In this document: one piece after another, positions 43,444 to 52,694 of the stretch
How positions within the stretch are numbered: position 1 is the first letter of the stretch
How the letters are laid out: each line of letters starts with the position of its first letter
Assembly (NCBI RefSeq): GCF_002224365.1
Contig: NZ_CP022437.1
Span: 1,426,001 to 1,490,000, forward strand
Length of the DNA: 64,000 bases
Source of the DNA: Virgibacillus necropolis
GTDB taxonomy: Bacteria > Bacillota > Bacilli > Bacillales > Amphibacillaceae
Reading direction: 5' to 3'
The notes under the pieces: generated by a model
Databases searched by the model: none
Told to the model about the DNA's origin: nothing
What the model saw: only the letters and a program-made list of their open reading frames with translations
Translations under genes and position numbers: made by a program

Positions 43444-44130
43444 ATGATTAAAATGAATGATGTATATAAAACATATTCCAATGGGGTTACCGCTCTAAAT
43501 GGGATTAATATTGAAATAGGACAAGGTGAATTCGTTTATTTAGTCGGACCTAGTGGAGCTGGAAAGTCAACATTTGTCAAATTGATGTACCGCGAAGTAA
43601 AGCCATCAAGAGGGACAATTCATATAAATGAAACAGATTTGAGTTCTATTAAAGAAAAGAGAGTTCCATATCTAAGAAGAAACATTGGCGTTATTTTTCA
43701 AGACTTTAAATTGTTGCCAAAACTAACAGTCTTTGAAAATATCGCTTTTGCTTTGGAGGTTATTCAAGAATCTCCTCGTAATATTAAGAAACGTGTTATG
43801 GATGTTCTTGATCTTGTAGGATTAAAGAACAAGGCACGTTTTTTACCTGATGAATTATCAGGTGGGGAGCAGCAACGTGTATCAATTGCGCGTGCTATTG
43901 TGAATCATCCAAAAGTTGTTATCGCGGACGAGCCAACTGGTAATCTAGACCCGGATACCTCTTGGGAAATCATGCGGGTGTTTGAAGAGATAAATGCACG
44001 TGGTACAACGATTATTATGGCTACACACAATAAGGAAATAGTCAACACGATCAAAAAACGAGTAATTGCAGTTGAAGATGGTTTAATTGTTCGTGACGAA
44101 CATCGAGGTGAATACGGATATGATATTTAG
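43444..44130 (+). CDS. ftsE: Cell division ATP-binding protein FtsE
   Basis: A 228-residue ABC ATPase partnering FtsX. Walker A VGPSGAGKSTFVKLMY, Q-loop VIFQDFKLLP, signature LSGGEQQRVSIARAI, Walker B VVIADEPTGNLD and His-switch MATHNKE are intact. It powers FtsX to activate peptidoglycan hydrolases at the wall. AAAGGTGATACATAT precedes the ATG. It overlaps ftsX by 11 bp. Confidence 0.95.
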   Translation: MIKMNDVYKTYSNGVTALNGINIEIGQGEFVYLVGPSGAGKSTFVKLMYREVKPSRGTIHINETDLSSIKEKRVPYLRRNIGVIFQDFKLLPKLTVFENIAFALEVIQESPRNIKKRVMDVLDLVGLKNKARFLPDELSGGEQQRVSIARAIVNHPKVVIADEPTGNLDPDTSWEIMRVFEEINARGTTIIMATHNKEIVNTIKKRVIAVEDGLIVRDEHRGEYGYDI

Positions 44131-45013
44131 AACATCAAAAAGACACCTTCGAGAAGGTATTAAAAATATTTTAAGAAATGGCTGGATGACAGTAGCTTCA
44201 GTCGGAGCAGTAACAACAACGTTAATCCTAGTAGCGGCATTTCTTGCATTGGTTTTTAATTTAAACCAAATGGCTGCCGAAGTAGAAAATGATGTAGAAA
44301 TAAATGTGTTGATAAATCTAACGGCGGATGAAGAGCAAATAAATGAGTTAGGTAATAAGATCACAGCAATAGATGAAGTAGATACTGTTGATTTCTCCTC
44401 AAAAGATGAACAACTGGAAAGCCTCATTGATAGCATGGGGAAAGAAGGCCAATCATGGCAACTTTTCGAACAGGATAATCCACTTAACCATGTATATGTA
44501 GTTAAAGCGAAAAACCCTACTAGTACAATGAGTATTGCTAAAGAAATCAAAACGCTTGATGCAGTTCAGGAAGTTAATTATGGAAAAGACGTCGTACAAC
44601 GCTTATTTGAATTCAATAAATACGCAAGAACAATTGGGTTAGTGCTTATTGCAGGCTTAGTCTTTACTGCTATATTCCTTATTTCAAATACTATTAAACT
44701 AACAATTATGGCTCGAAGTAAAGAAATTGGAATTATGAAGTTAGTAGGAGCAACAAACGGATTTATCAGATGGCCATTTTTTATTGAAGGTATGTTTTTA
44801 GGGATATTAGGTTCTATTATTCCAGTAGCAGCTATTCTTGGCGGCTATTATTACCTAGATACTTATGTTAGTGGCCAAATTGATTTTGATTTCGTGAAGA
44901 TATTACCATTTAATCCATTTGCATGGCAGCTTTCATTAATTGTCTTAGCAATAGGAGCATTGATTGGCATTTGGGGAAGTGTCATGAGCGTGCGTAAGTT
45001 CCTAAAAGTATAA
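44120..45013 (+). CDS. ftsX: Cell division membrane protein FtsX
   Basis: A 297-residue four-helix type VII ABC permease. The cytoplasmic N-terminus MIFRTSKRHLREGIKNILRN leads to helix 1, a large extracellular domain (about 50-165), then helices 2-4 with the mid-loop MARSKEIGIMKLVGAT. ATG at 44120 follows GAGGTG inside ftsE. The extracellular domain would contact a hydrolase, and the next gene encodes one with a coiled coil and M23 domain. Confidence 0.93.
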   Translation: MIFRTSKRHLREGIKNILRNGWMTVASVGAVTTTLILVAAFLALVFNLNQMAAEVENDVEINVLINLTADEEQINELGNKITAIDEVDTVDFSSKDEQLESLIDSMGKEGQSWQLFEQDNPLNHVYVVKAKNPTSTMSIAKEIKTLDAVQEVNYGKDVVQRLFEFNKYARTIGLVLIAGLVFTAIFLISNTIKLTIMARSKEIGIMKLVGATNGFIRWPFFIEGMFLGILGSIIPVAAILGGYYYLDTYVSGQIDFDFVKILPFNPFAWQLSLIVLAIGALIGIWGSVMSVRKFLKV

Positions 45014-45073
45014 GAAATTAAAAGGAACAAGTTAAAAGAGGATGTTCGAAAAGAGAAAAAAGGAGAATACGAG

Positions 45074-46486
45074 ATGAATAAAATTATTTCTTTTGTTTTA
45101 ATTGCAGTATTAATTACGACTAGTACTCTATTAAGTATACAATCTGTTTCTGCATCAACAATTGAAGATGCGAAAAAAAAGATGGATGAGATTGAGTCAA
45201 AGAAAGAACAAGTAAATGAAAAACAAAAAGATGTTAGTCATAAAAAAGAGGAAACAAAAGAGGATATTAATACAAACCTTACAAAGCAAGAAAAGGTAAC
45301 AAATGAAATAGAAAAAATTAATGACAAATTAGCAAAAACGAAGTCTTCCATTCAAGAAAAAGAACAAGAAATTACGGATACAAATAAAGAGATTGAACAA
45401 CTTAAAATTGATATTAAAGAGTTGAAAGAAAGTATTAAAAAGCGAGAGAAACTTTTAAAAAAACGTCTACGTACGATCCAGCAAAATGGTGGAGACATGC
45501 GTTACATAGAAGTAATTCTTGGCTCACAAAACTTTGGAGATTTTGTCAGCCGCTCATCTGCGGTAAACACAATAATGGACCAAGATAAAAACATCATGGA
45601 AACACATATGGCTGAGAAAAGAGAAGTAGAAGCGAAGAAAAAAGAAGTTGTAAGTAAAAAAGAGGCATTAAAAGATCAAAAGCAAGAATTAGTTTCACTT
45701 AAAAATCAATTAGATGATCAAATAGCTAAAAAAGAAGAGCTAATGGCACAGTTAGAGGCTGAACATGTTAATCTAGAAAACCATAAAGAAACTCTTGAGA
45801 GTAAAGAATTAGACCTGCATGATCAAGAAGCTGAATTGCAACAGTCTATGAAAGCGGCAGAAGACGAGATAGCAAGATTACAACAAATCGCACTAGAAAA
45901 AGCTAGAAAAGCAAAAGCCGCACGTGAACAGGCAGCCAAGGAAAGAGCAGCGGAACAGGCTGCTAAAGAAAAAGCAGCAGAACAAGAAGCAGTAGAACGG
46001 GATACCAAGGAAAGTGAACCTGTTCAGAAAGAGTCTAGCAATCTACAACAGCTTGCTGAGGAACCAGCTCCATCCAATGCTAATTTTATTTGGCCTGCAG
46101 CTGGTAGCCGAGTATCTAACTACGGCATGCGTGCTCACCCAATTTTACCAATTTCAAGATTGCATGCTGGTGTTGATATATCTGGCCCTATAGGTACACC
46201 GATTTATGCTTCAATTTCTGGCTATGCAATGCCTGTGAATTACGCTAGTTCATTTGGCAACCATGTTATTGTTGCAGGAACTATAAAAGGCACTGACTAT
46301 ACTACTCTATATGCACATATGTCTAGTACTGCAATCGGAGGCGGACGTTACGTAGAGCAGGGAGAAATAATCGGCTATATGGGTAGCACTGGATTATCTA
46401 CTGGCTCCCACTTGCATTTTGAAGTTCATGTTGGCACTTACAGAGGAAATTCAAGTTCTGTTAACCCAGCACAATATCTAAATTAA
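45074..46486 (+). CDS. Secreted coiled-coil M23 (LytM) peptidoglycan endopeptidase
   Basis: A 470-residue exported hydrolase. A signal peptide ends near VSASTIEDA (residue 28), a long Lys/Glu coiled coil spans about 30-300, an Ala/Lys/Glu-rich linker (AREQAAKERAAEQAAKEK) follows, and the M23 domain fills the last 130 residues. Zinc ligands are intact: HAGVD (HxxxD) and HLHFEV (HxH), plus YAHMS. The architecture is that of EnvC but with an active metal site. AAAGGAGAA precedes the ATG. Position after ftsEX suggests it is the FtsEX-activated hydrolase, the role CwlO plays in B. subtilis (inference). Confidence 0.9.
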   Translation: MNKIISFVLIAVLITTSTLLSIQSVSASTIEDAKKKMDEIESKKEQVNEKQKDVSHKKEETKEDINTNLTKQEKVTNEIEKINDKLAKTKSSIQEKEQEITDTNKEIEQLKIDIKELKESIKKREKLLKKRLRTIQQNGGDMRYIEVILGSQNFGDFVSRSSAVNTIMDQDKNIMETHMAEKREVEAKKKEVVSKKEALKDQKQELVSLKNQLDDQIAKKEELMAQLEAEHVNLENHKETLESKELDLHDQEAELQQSMKAAEDEIARLQQIALEKARKAKAAREQAAKERAAEQAAKEKAAEQEAVERDTKESEPVQKESSNLQQLAEEPAPSNANFIWPAAGSRVSNYGMRAHPILPISRLHAGVDISGPIGTPIYASISGYAMPVNYASSFGNHVIVAGTIKGTDYTTLYAHMSSTAIGGGRYVEQGEIIGYMGSTGLSTGSHLHFEVHVGTYRGNSSSVNPAQYLN

Positions 46487-46527
46487 GTAGCATGTATTTG
46501 CAATTGTTTGGCATAAACTATAATATT

Positions 46528-46562
46528 AAAGGCATCGCACATTATGGTGTGATGCCTTTTTA
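46528..46562 (+). terminator. Rho-independent terminator
   Basis: AAAGGCATCGCAC ... GTGTGATGCCTTTTT, closing the ftsEX-M23 unit. A fragment of the dispersed repeat (GCTCCAGCGCTTTTCTT) lies at 46627-46643. Confidence 0.92.
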
Positions 46563-46672
46563 TAAATAAACGAAATATAAGATAATGTCATAGGGTGATT
46601 ACAGGATGCATGAACTTTGCTGCATAGCTCCAGCGCTTTTCTTATTAGTCTAAAGTTAATAGGGGTGAGTCA

Positions 46673-48130
46673 ATGAATTTTAAAAAACAACACATTGTTT
46701 TGGTGTTAATTGGTGCTCTAATTTTAGGGTTCGGTGGTGCATATTTTGGAGTTCAATTAGCACAATCAAATCAAACTCAAAATACAGAGAAACTTGTACA
46801 AAATAATTCAGGTGAAGGTCAGGATGTACCGTCTGAAAAACCAAAAGATATGGATAAGGTTGTCCAGGCCTATAACTTAATTAAACAAAATTATTTAGAA
46901 GATGTGGAAGGACAACAATTAATAGAAGGAGCAGTACAAGGGATGCTTGATACACTTGAAGATCCTTATAGTACATATATGGATGTAGAAACCATGAAGA
47001 ACTTCAATGAAACAATCGAATCTTCTTTTGAAGGTATTGGTGCTGAAGTAAGCATGGTTAATGACACTGTTACTATCATTGCTCCTATAAAAGATTCACC
47101 TGCAGAAGAAGCTGGATTACGTCCAAATGATCAGGTATTAAGTGTAGACAATGAAAGTATTCAAGGTCTTGATTTATTTGAAGCAGTTGAGAAAATTAGA
47201 GGGAAAAAGGGTTCAGAGGTTGTTCTGGAAATTAAGCGACCAGGTGTATCGGAACCGTTTAATGTTACACTTACTCGAGATAATATACCACTCGAAACTG
47301 TTTATTCTGAAATGAAAACAATTGACGGTAAAAAAACAGGTGTAATTGAAATCACAACATTTTCTGAGAAAACAGCTGAAGATTTTAAGAAGCAACTTTC
47401 AGACCTTGAGGATAATGGAATAGAAGGATTAGTTATTGATGTTCGCGGCAATCCAGGAGGGTTGTTACAGTCTGTCGAAGAAATATTGAAGCAATTTATA
47501 ACTGAAGATATGCCATATGTTCAGATTGAAGACGGGAATGGTAAAAAAACACCTTATTATTCCCAGTTAAAAGAGAAAAAGCCATACCCAATAAGTGTAT
47601 TGGTAAATGAAGGTAGTGCTTCTGCTTCTGAGATCCTTGCCGTAGCAATGAAAGAAGCAGGCTATGACGTAGTGGGTACAAAGAGTTATGGTAAGGGAAC
47701 GGTTCAAAAAGCAATTCCATTCGGTGATGGAAGTACCATTAAATTAACATTTTATAAATGGCTTTCTCCTGAAGGGAATTGGATCCATGAAAAAGGTGTC
47801 AAACCAACCATAAAGGTAGAACAACCTGATTATTATTACTCGAATCCAATCCAAATAAAGGAACCATTAACCTATAATCATACGGGAGAAAAAATAAAGA
47901 ACATTCAAATCATGCTTCGTGGGTTAGGATATAATCCAGATAGAAACGACGGTTATTATAATAAAGAAACAGTAGAGGCCGTGAAAAGCTTCCAATCTGA
48001 CTTTGATTTAGAGGTAACCGGTGAAGTTGATAAAGAGACTGCTGGACTAATTGAAAGTAAGATAGTTGAAAAAATTAGCAGCGGTAAAGATGATAAACAG
48101 CTTGAAAAAGCATTAAATAGTTTGTATTAA
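46673..48130 (+). CDS. ctpB: Carboxyl-terminal processing protease CtpB (S41)
   Basis: A 485-residue exported serine protease. One N-terminal helix (about 7-27), PDZ domain from about 110 (GIGAEVSMVNDTVTII), and S41 catalytic region with VIDVRGNPGGLLQS, nucleophile Ser in NEGSASASEILAVAMK and Lys in SYGKGTVQ. A peptidoglycan-binding domain (IQIMLRGLGYNPDRNDGYY) ends the protein. In B. subtilis CtpB acts in the SpoIVFA sigma-K checkpoint. GGGGTGAGTCA precedes the ATG. A terminator follows. Confidence 0.92.
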   Translation: MNFKKQHIVLVLIGALILGFGGAYFGVQLAQSNQTQNTEKLVQNNSGEGQDVPSEKPKDMDKVVQAYNLIKQNYLEDVEGQQLIEGAVQGMLDTLEDPYSTYMDVETMKNFNETIESSFEGIGAEVSMVNDTVTIIAPIKDSPAEEAGLRPNDQVLSVDNESIQGLDLFEAVEKIRGKKGSEVVLEIKRPGVSEPFNVTLTRDNIPLETVYSEMKTIDGKKTGVIEITTFSEKTAEDFKKQLSDLEDNGIEGLVIDVRGNPGGLLQSVEEILKQFITEDMPYVQIEDGNGKKTPYYSQLKEKKPYPISVLVNEGSASASEILAVAMKEAGYDVVGTKSYGKGTVQKAIPFGDGSTIKLTFYKWLSPEGNWIHEKGVKPTIKVEQPDYYYSNPIQIKEPLTYNHTGEKIKNIQIMLRGLGYNPDRNDGYYNKETVEAVKSFQSDFDLEVTGEVDKETAGLIESKIVEKISSGKDDKQLEKALNSLY

Positions 48131-48134
48131 CTGG

Positions 48135-48169
48135 AAATTCGCGGGGGAACTCGCGAATTTTATTTTTTT
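48135..48169 (+). terminator. Rho-independent terminator of ctpB
   Basis: AAATTCGCG ... CGCGAATTTTATTTTTTT. Confidence 0.88.
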
Positions 48170-48284
48170 CTAGGGCAATTAGCGCTATACTAGTAGTAGA
48201 TGCGTGTTTGAGTTATCGTAGGGGAAAACGATCTATGGCGAATACGTAAAAGAGTGTAGAGTAGTTTTATTGGAAGGTGATTAT

Positions 48285-49478
48285 TTGGTTGAAGCATGGG
48301 GCATCGAAATAATAAAAGGCATAGGTAAATTATTTTTAAATCCATTAACATACTGGATCTTTATACTATTCTTATTTGCAGGACTGCGTAGAATTCGGAA
48401 GGAACGTACCAATTTTGGCGTAAAAATATTTAATGTTTTTTCTGAATGGAAGGGCACTGGGTTCATTTCCATTATAGCAGGTATACTTGTTTCGGGAATT
48501 TGTATTGGTGTAGGAATCATGTTTTCTTATGAAACATTGGCTTTAATTTGTTTAGTAAGTATTTTATTAAGCTTAACATTACGTTTTACCTTGCTTTCTC
48601 CAAGTTATACAATAGGAATCACGTTGTTAGTGCTATTATTTATACCTACCATTATTGAAAATCAATCATATGTTGACACTGAATTGTTTACTGACCTTAA
48701 CTTTGTAGGTTTTTCCATACTTATTGGTTTATTTCTACTTGTAGAGGCATTTTTAACATATCGAATCAAGCGGCGTGAGGCTTATCCCGATTTAGCATTG
48801 GGATCTAGAGGGAAATGGATTGGTCTACATCACCTTAGAAAGCTAAGTATTATCCCTTTTTTCACATTGGTACCGACTGGCTTAATCACTCCATTCGCGT
48901 CCTATTGGCCACATATTTCAGTGGGCGGCGAAACTTATAGTCTTTTGTTAATTCCATTTATAATAGGTTTTAATCATTCCGTTAAAAGCATATTACCTGA
49001 AAAAGCCGCTAAACAACTTGGTAAAAAGATTGGTGTATTAGGAATACTGGTGTTAGTACTTGCAGTGGGCAGTATTTATTTCTGGGGTTTATCCATAGTT
49101 GCAGCTATCTTGGCAATTTTAGGACGTGAGTTTATCAGCTATAAACATCGTGTGATGGATAGTGGAAGACAATCCTATTTTAGCAGGAACCTTCGTGGGT
49201 TGACGGTTATTGCAATTATTCCAAATACACCTGCAGACAGACTTGAAATACAGATTGGTGAAACAATAAATAAAGTAAATGGAAAACGGATTCGTGATGT
49301 TAATGAATTCTACTATTTTCTTCAAAAAAGTGGAGCATTTTTTAAACTCGAGGTGCTAGATCTTGCTGGTGAAGTAAGGTTATTACAAAGTGCCTTTTAT
49401 CAAAACGATCATCATGAGTTAGGCCTTATCTTTGTAAAGGACAAGTATCCTCCAAGTGCGTGTTCAAAAAGTCGGTAA
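48285..49478 (+). CDS. minJ: Cell-division topology protein MinJ (PDZ, polytopic membrane)
   Basis: A 397-residue protein in the minJ (yvjD) place between ctpB and uvrBA. Six or more membrane helices occupy residues about 15-290 and a PDZ domain the last 100 (GLTVIAIIPNTPADRLEI, INKVNGKRIRDVNEF). MinJ bridges DivIVA and MinD at the division site. TTG at 48285 follows GGAAGGTGATTAT; TTG at 48270 lacks a site. The last codons (ACSKSR, stop) lie in the dispersed repeat beginning at 49457, so the native C-terminus has been replaced. Confidence 0.83.
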   Translation: MVEAWGIEIIKGIGKLFLNPLTYWIFILFLFAGLRRIRKERTNFGVKIFNVFSEWKGTGFISIIAGILVSGICIGVGIMFSYETLALICLVSILLSLTLRFTLLSPSYTIGITLLVLLFIPTIIENQSYVDTELFTDLNFVGFSILIGLFLLVEAFLTYRIKRREAYPDLALGSRGKWIGLHHLRKLSIIPFFTLVPTGLITPFASYWPHISVGGETYSLLLIPFIIGFNHSVKSILPEKAAKQLGKKIGVLGILVLVLAVGSIYFWGLSIVAAILAILGREFISYKHRVMDSGRQSYFSRNLRGLTVIAIIPNTPADRLEIQIGETINKVNGKRIRDVNEFYYFLQKSGAFFKLEVLDLAGEVRLLQSAFYQNDHHELGLIFVKDKYPPSACSKSR

Positions 49479-49669
49479 ATTAGAAACAAGAAGTTCAAGG
49501 CGCGAAGATTTTGAGGACCGGACTTGCGCGTGTTGTGCTGACTTCTACGTTGTCCACAGGACGTGGACGGTTTTAGTAGAAGTTCCTCATGCTTTTAATA
49601 CGTGAGGACCGGAAAAACTGCGCAACGAAGAAATTCGCCGTTTATCATTTGGTGACTTTTTGAACATCC
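49457..49669. mobile_element. MITE-like repeat, TTCAAAAAGTC family (copy 3, 213 bp)
   Basis: GCGTGTTCAAAAAGTCGG at the left and GGTGACTTTTTGAACATCC at the right form inverted ends. Imperfect direct repeats flank it (CCTCCAAG left, TCTTCAAG right, 6 of 8). A palindromic hairpin of 46 bp is nested inside at 49540-49585 (GACTTCTAC ... GTAGAAGTTC). The left end overlaps the last codons and the stop of minJ. Confidence 0.88.
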
Positions 49670-49701
49670 TCTTCAAGTAAAAGTCTATAAAATGCAAAGT
49701 A

Positions 49702-49735
49702 AAAGCATCAGCCATAGTAGCTGATGCTTTTACTT
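49702..49735. terminator. Bidirectional terminator
   Basis: AAAAGCATCAGC, loop CATAGTA, GCTGATGCTTTT, between minJ and the convergent lipoprotein gene. Confidence 0.92.
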
Positions 49736-50485
49736 CACTTCTATTTTAAATTCCTTGTGCGTGTGTATTTCCTCTTTTTCTACATGAACTGTGATATGGT
49801 AGGATCCCTTTTCTTCTAGTACCATCTCTGATCGATAGGTACCTGTTTCCGATTCATTTAAATTCACATAATTGTGTTTTTCACTACCATCTTTCCACAC
49901 TTCCAAACGTACAAGTGCATTTTCTAGAGGAGTACCTTTATGCGTTACGACTGTGACATAGGTTGATGCTTCTTTTGCAGTAACCATTTCTGGTAGTTGA
50001 AAGTCAACCGTTGTGTTTCCATGGTGGTGTTGGTCTTCACTAGATTCCGAGGCATTTTTCTGGTCCATAGCTGAGTCCTCAGTTACTTCCCCAATCGTAA
50101 TTTCAGACTTAGGCATGGTATGCATATTACGAGCAGTTACATGCGATTGGACAGAATAAATCCCATTTTCTTTAAATACTTTTTCGGCAGTATAAATACC
50201 GTCTTTTTGATGTTTTGCCTTGATCATTTCGCTTTCTTCTTTTTCACCATTTTTCCAAACCTCAAATTCAATATCGTTTGCATCTTTAACAGCTTCCCCG
50301 TCTTGGGTGACGGTTACTGAAAATGTAACAGGTTCATTTATATCCGCTTTTTTCGGAACTTCAAGTCCCGCATCAATTGGTTTGGCAATCATATCACCAT
50401 CTGTGCTTTGTGCGGATTCATCGCTTTTACCACAAGCGCTCAGCAAAACAATGATTATTGCTAGAAACAAGAGTTTTTTCATCAT
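49730..50485 (-). CDS. YtkA-like/FixH-like domain lipoprotein
   Basis: A 251-residue lipoprotein: signal with lipobox IVLLSACGK near residue 18, then two related immunoglobulin-like YtkA domains. Each has the pattern FEVWKNGEKEESEMI or LEVWKDGSEKHNY followed by G-Y-x-A/S-E-x-VF/VL and a closing strand. They are joined by an acidic His-bearing linker (SSEDQHHHGN). Relatives may bind copper or help oxidase assembly, but the role is unknown. ATG at 50485 follows AAGGATTTTT. It is convergent with minJ and divergent from uvrB. Confidence 0.8.
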   Translation of the reverse strand: MMKKLLFLAIIIVLLSACGKSDESAQSTDGDMIAKPIDAGLEVPKKADINEPVTFSVTVTQDGEAVKDANDIEFEVWKNGEKEESEMIKAKHQKDGIYTAEKVFKENGIYSVQSHVTARNMHTMPKSEITIGEVTEDSAMDQKNASESSEDQHHHGNTTVDFQLPEMVTAKEASTYVTVVTHKGTPLENALVRLEVWKDGSEKHNYVNLNESETGTYRSEMVLEEKGSYHITVHVEKEEIHTHKEFKIEVK

Positions 50486-50622
50486 AAAAATCCTTTCAAC
50501 TAATGCTCTTCTTATGTTCGATTATAGAGGATAATGATGCCATAAACAATTGAACCCTTTGTGAACGATTTTAAATACGATAAAGTGGGTATTATTGTTA
50601 ATAGGATAGCAATCATAATTAT

Positions 50623-50636
50623 CGAATATTTGTTCG
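50623..50636 (+). promoter_or_regulatory. LexA (SOS) box upstream of uvrB
   Basis: CGAATATTTGTTCG matches the Bacillus SOS box CGAACRNRYGTTYG except at two positions. It lies 69 bp before the uvrB start. The B. subtilis uvrBA operon is known to be LexA (DinR)-controlled. Confidence 0.7.
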
Positions 50637-50704
50637 TGTTTATGTTAAAATAATTATACAACTATGATAAACTAATGATAGGAATCAGAACGGAGGCTTG
50701 CTTT

Positions 50705-52687
50705 ATGAAAAATAAATTTGAACTTGTTTCCCAATATAAGCCAAGCGGAGATCAACCGAAAGCTATTAAAGAGTTAGTTGAACGAATCAAGGCAGGACAA
50801 AACCATCAAACATTGCTAGGTGCAACTGGAACAGGCAAAACGTTTACCGTTTCAAATGTTCTGACAGAAATAAATAGACCAACATTAGTTATTGCACATA
50901 ATAAAACCTTAGCAGGCCAATTGTATAGTGAGTTCAAGGAATTTTTTCCAAATAATGCTGTAGAATACTTTGTTAGTTTTTACGACTATTATCAACCTGA
51001 GGCATATGTACCATCTAGTGATACTTTTATTGAAAAAGATGCAAGCATTAATGATGAAATAGATAAATTACGACATTCGGCGACATCCTCCCTTTTTGAG
51101 AGGAACGATGTATTGGTCGTTGCCAGTGTATCCTGTATCTATGGTTTGGGTTCACCTGAAGAATATGGAAGTCACGTTCTTTCACTCAGAATGGGTATAG
51201 AAAAAGATCGGGACCAATTGCTACGTGATTTAGTAGATATACAATATGCAAGAAATGATATTAACTTTCAGCGTGGAACATTTCGTGTGCGTGGGGATTC
51301 AGTAGAAGTAATTCCAGCATCCAGAGAAGAGCACTGTATTCGGATTGAATTTTTTGGCGATGAAATCGATCGGATTCGTGAGGTAGATGCGTTAACTGGA
51401 GAAATAATAGGGGATCGTGAACATGTTGCTATTTATCCAGCCTCCCACTTTGTTACACGGGAGGAAAAGCTGAAAATTGCAATTAAAAATATCGAAGCAG
51501 AGCTAGAAGAACGGTTAAAGGTGCTACGATCTGAAAATAAACTTTTAGAAGCGCAACGAATTGAACAGCGTACGAATTATGATATCGAAATGATGCATGA
51601 AATGGGTTATTGTTCAGGTATCGAAAACTATTCAAGACACTTAACGCTACGCGAGGAAGGCGCCACCCCATATACATTGTTTGATTACTTTCCAGATGAC
51701 TTCTTAGTGGTGGTAGATGAGTCACACGCGACACTTCCACAAATCAGAGGTATGTTTAATGGGGACCAAGCTCGGAAACAAGTTTTAGTAGATCATGGTT
51801 TCCGGTTACCATCAGCACTTGATAATCGTCCGCTTAGGTTCGGGGAATTTGAGGAGAAGACAAATCAACTTATTTACGTATCAGCAACACCTGGCCCGTA
51901 TGAGCTGGAACATTCACCAGATATGACTGAGCAAATCATTCGCCCTACAGGATTGCTTGATCCTAAAATAGACATTCGGCCAATTGAAGGCCAAATCGAT
52001 AATTTGATTGGTGAAATAAATAAACGATCAGAGCGTAAGGAACGCGTCTTGGTAACAACGCTGACAAAAAAGATGTCAGAGGATCTCACCGATTATTTAA
52101 AAGAACTTGGAATTAAAGTTGCGTATTTGCATTCGGAGATTAAAACCCTGGAACGGATTGAAGTCATTCGCGATCTGCGGGTTGGTAAATATGATGTATT
52201 AATAGGTATTAACTTACTACGTGAGGGACTTGATATTCCAGAGGTTTCCCTTGTCGCAATATTGGATGCAGACAAGGAAGGTTTCTTACGTTCTGAGCGC
52301 TCTCTAATTCAAACAATGGGACGTGCAGCGCGTAATGAGAATGGTGAAGTTGTGATGTATGCAGATAAAATAACGAAATCGATGCAAGTTGCAATTGATG
52401 AAACAACAAGAAGACGTGAAAAGCAAACTGCATACAATGAGGAGCATAACATTACACCTACAACAATTAACAAAGAAGTGCGTGATGTGATTCGAGCTAC
52501 TGTTGTGGCTGAAGATGAAACCGAATATGAAGAAAAAACGAAAAGCCTTTCTAAGCTAACGAAGAAAGAAAAAGGCAAAGCGATTCAAAATATGGAAAAA
52601 GAAATGAAAGCTGCTGCCAAAGCACTTGATTTTGAAAAGGCTGCAGAGCTACGTGATATCTTACTTGAACTTAAAGCGGAAGGATGA
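50705..52687 (+). CDS. uvrB: Excinuclease ABC subunit B
   Basis: A 660-residue helicase-like DNA repair protein. Walker [18 protein letters not shown], the beta-hairpin [17 protein letters not shown]-type region, DEXH box [14 protein letters not shown], and motifs [17 protein letters not shown] and QTMGRAARN are intact, with the UVR/UvrC-binding motif [16 protein letters not shown] at the end. The frame opens at 50675, but ATG at 50705 follows GGAGG at 8 nt. uvrA starts 7 bp downstream. Confidence 0.96.
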   Translation: MKNKFELVSQYKPSGDQPKAIKELVERIKAGQNHQTLLGATGTGKTFTVSNVLTEINRPTLVIAHNKTLAGQLYSEFKEFFPNNAVEYFVSFYDYYQPEAYVPSSDTFIEKDASINDEIDKLRHSATSSLFERNDVLVVASVSCIYGLGSPEEYGSHVLSLRMGIEKDRDQLLRDLVDIQYARNDINFQRGTFRVRGDSVEVIPASREEHCIRIEFFGDEIDRIREVDALTGEIIGDREHVAIYPASHFVTREEKLKIAIKNIEAELEERLKVLRSENKLLEAQRIEQRTNYDIEMMHEMGYCSGIENYSRHLTLREEGATPYTLFDYFPDDFLVVVDESHATLPQIRGMFNGDQARKQVLVDHGFRLPSALDNRPLRFGEFEEKTNQLIYVSATPGPYELEHSPDMTEQIIRPTGLLDPKIDIRPIEGQIDNLIGEINKRSERKERVLVTTLTKKMSEDLTDYLKELGIKVAYLHSEIKTLERIEVIRDLRVGKYDVLIGINLLREGLDIPEVSLVAILDADKEGFLRSERSLIQTMGRAARNENGEVVMYADKITKSMQVAIDETTRRREKQTAYNEEHNITPTTINKEVRDVIRATVVAEDETEYEEKTKSLSKLTKKEKGKAIQNMEKEMKAAAKALDFEKAAELRDILLELKAEG

Positions 52688-52694
52688 CAGGTAA

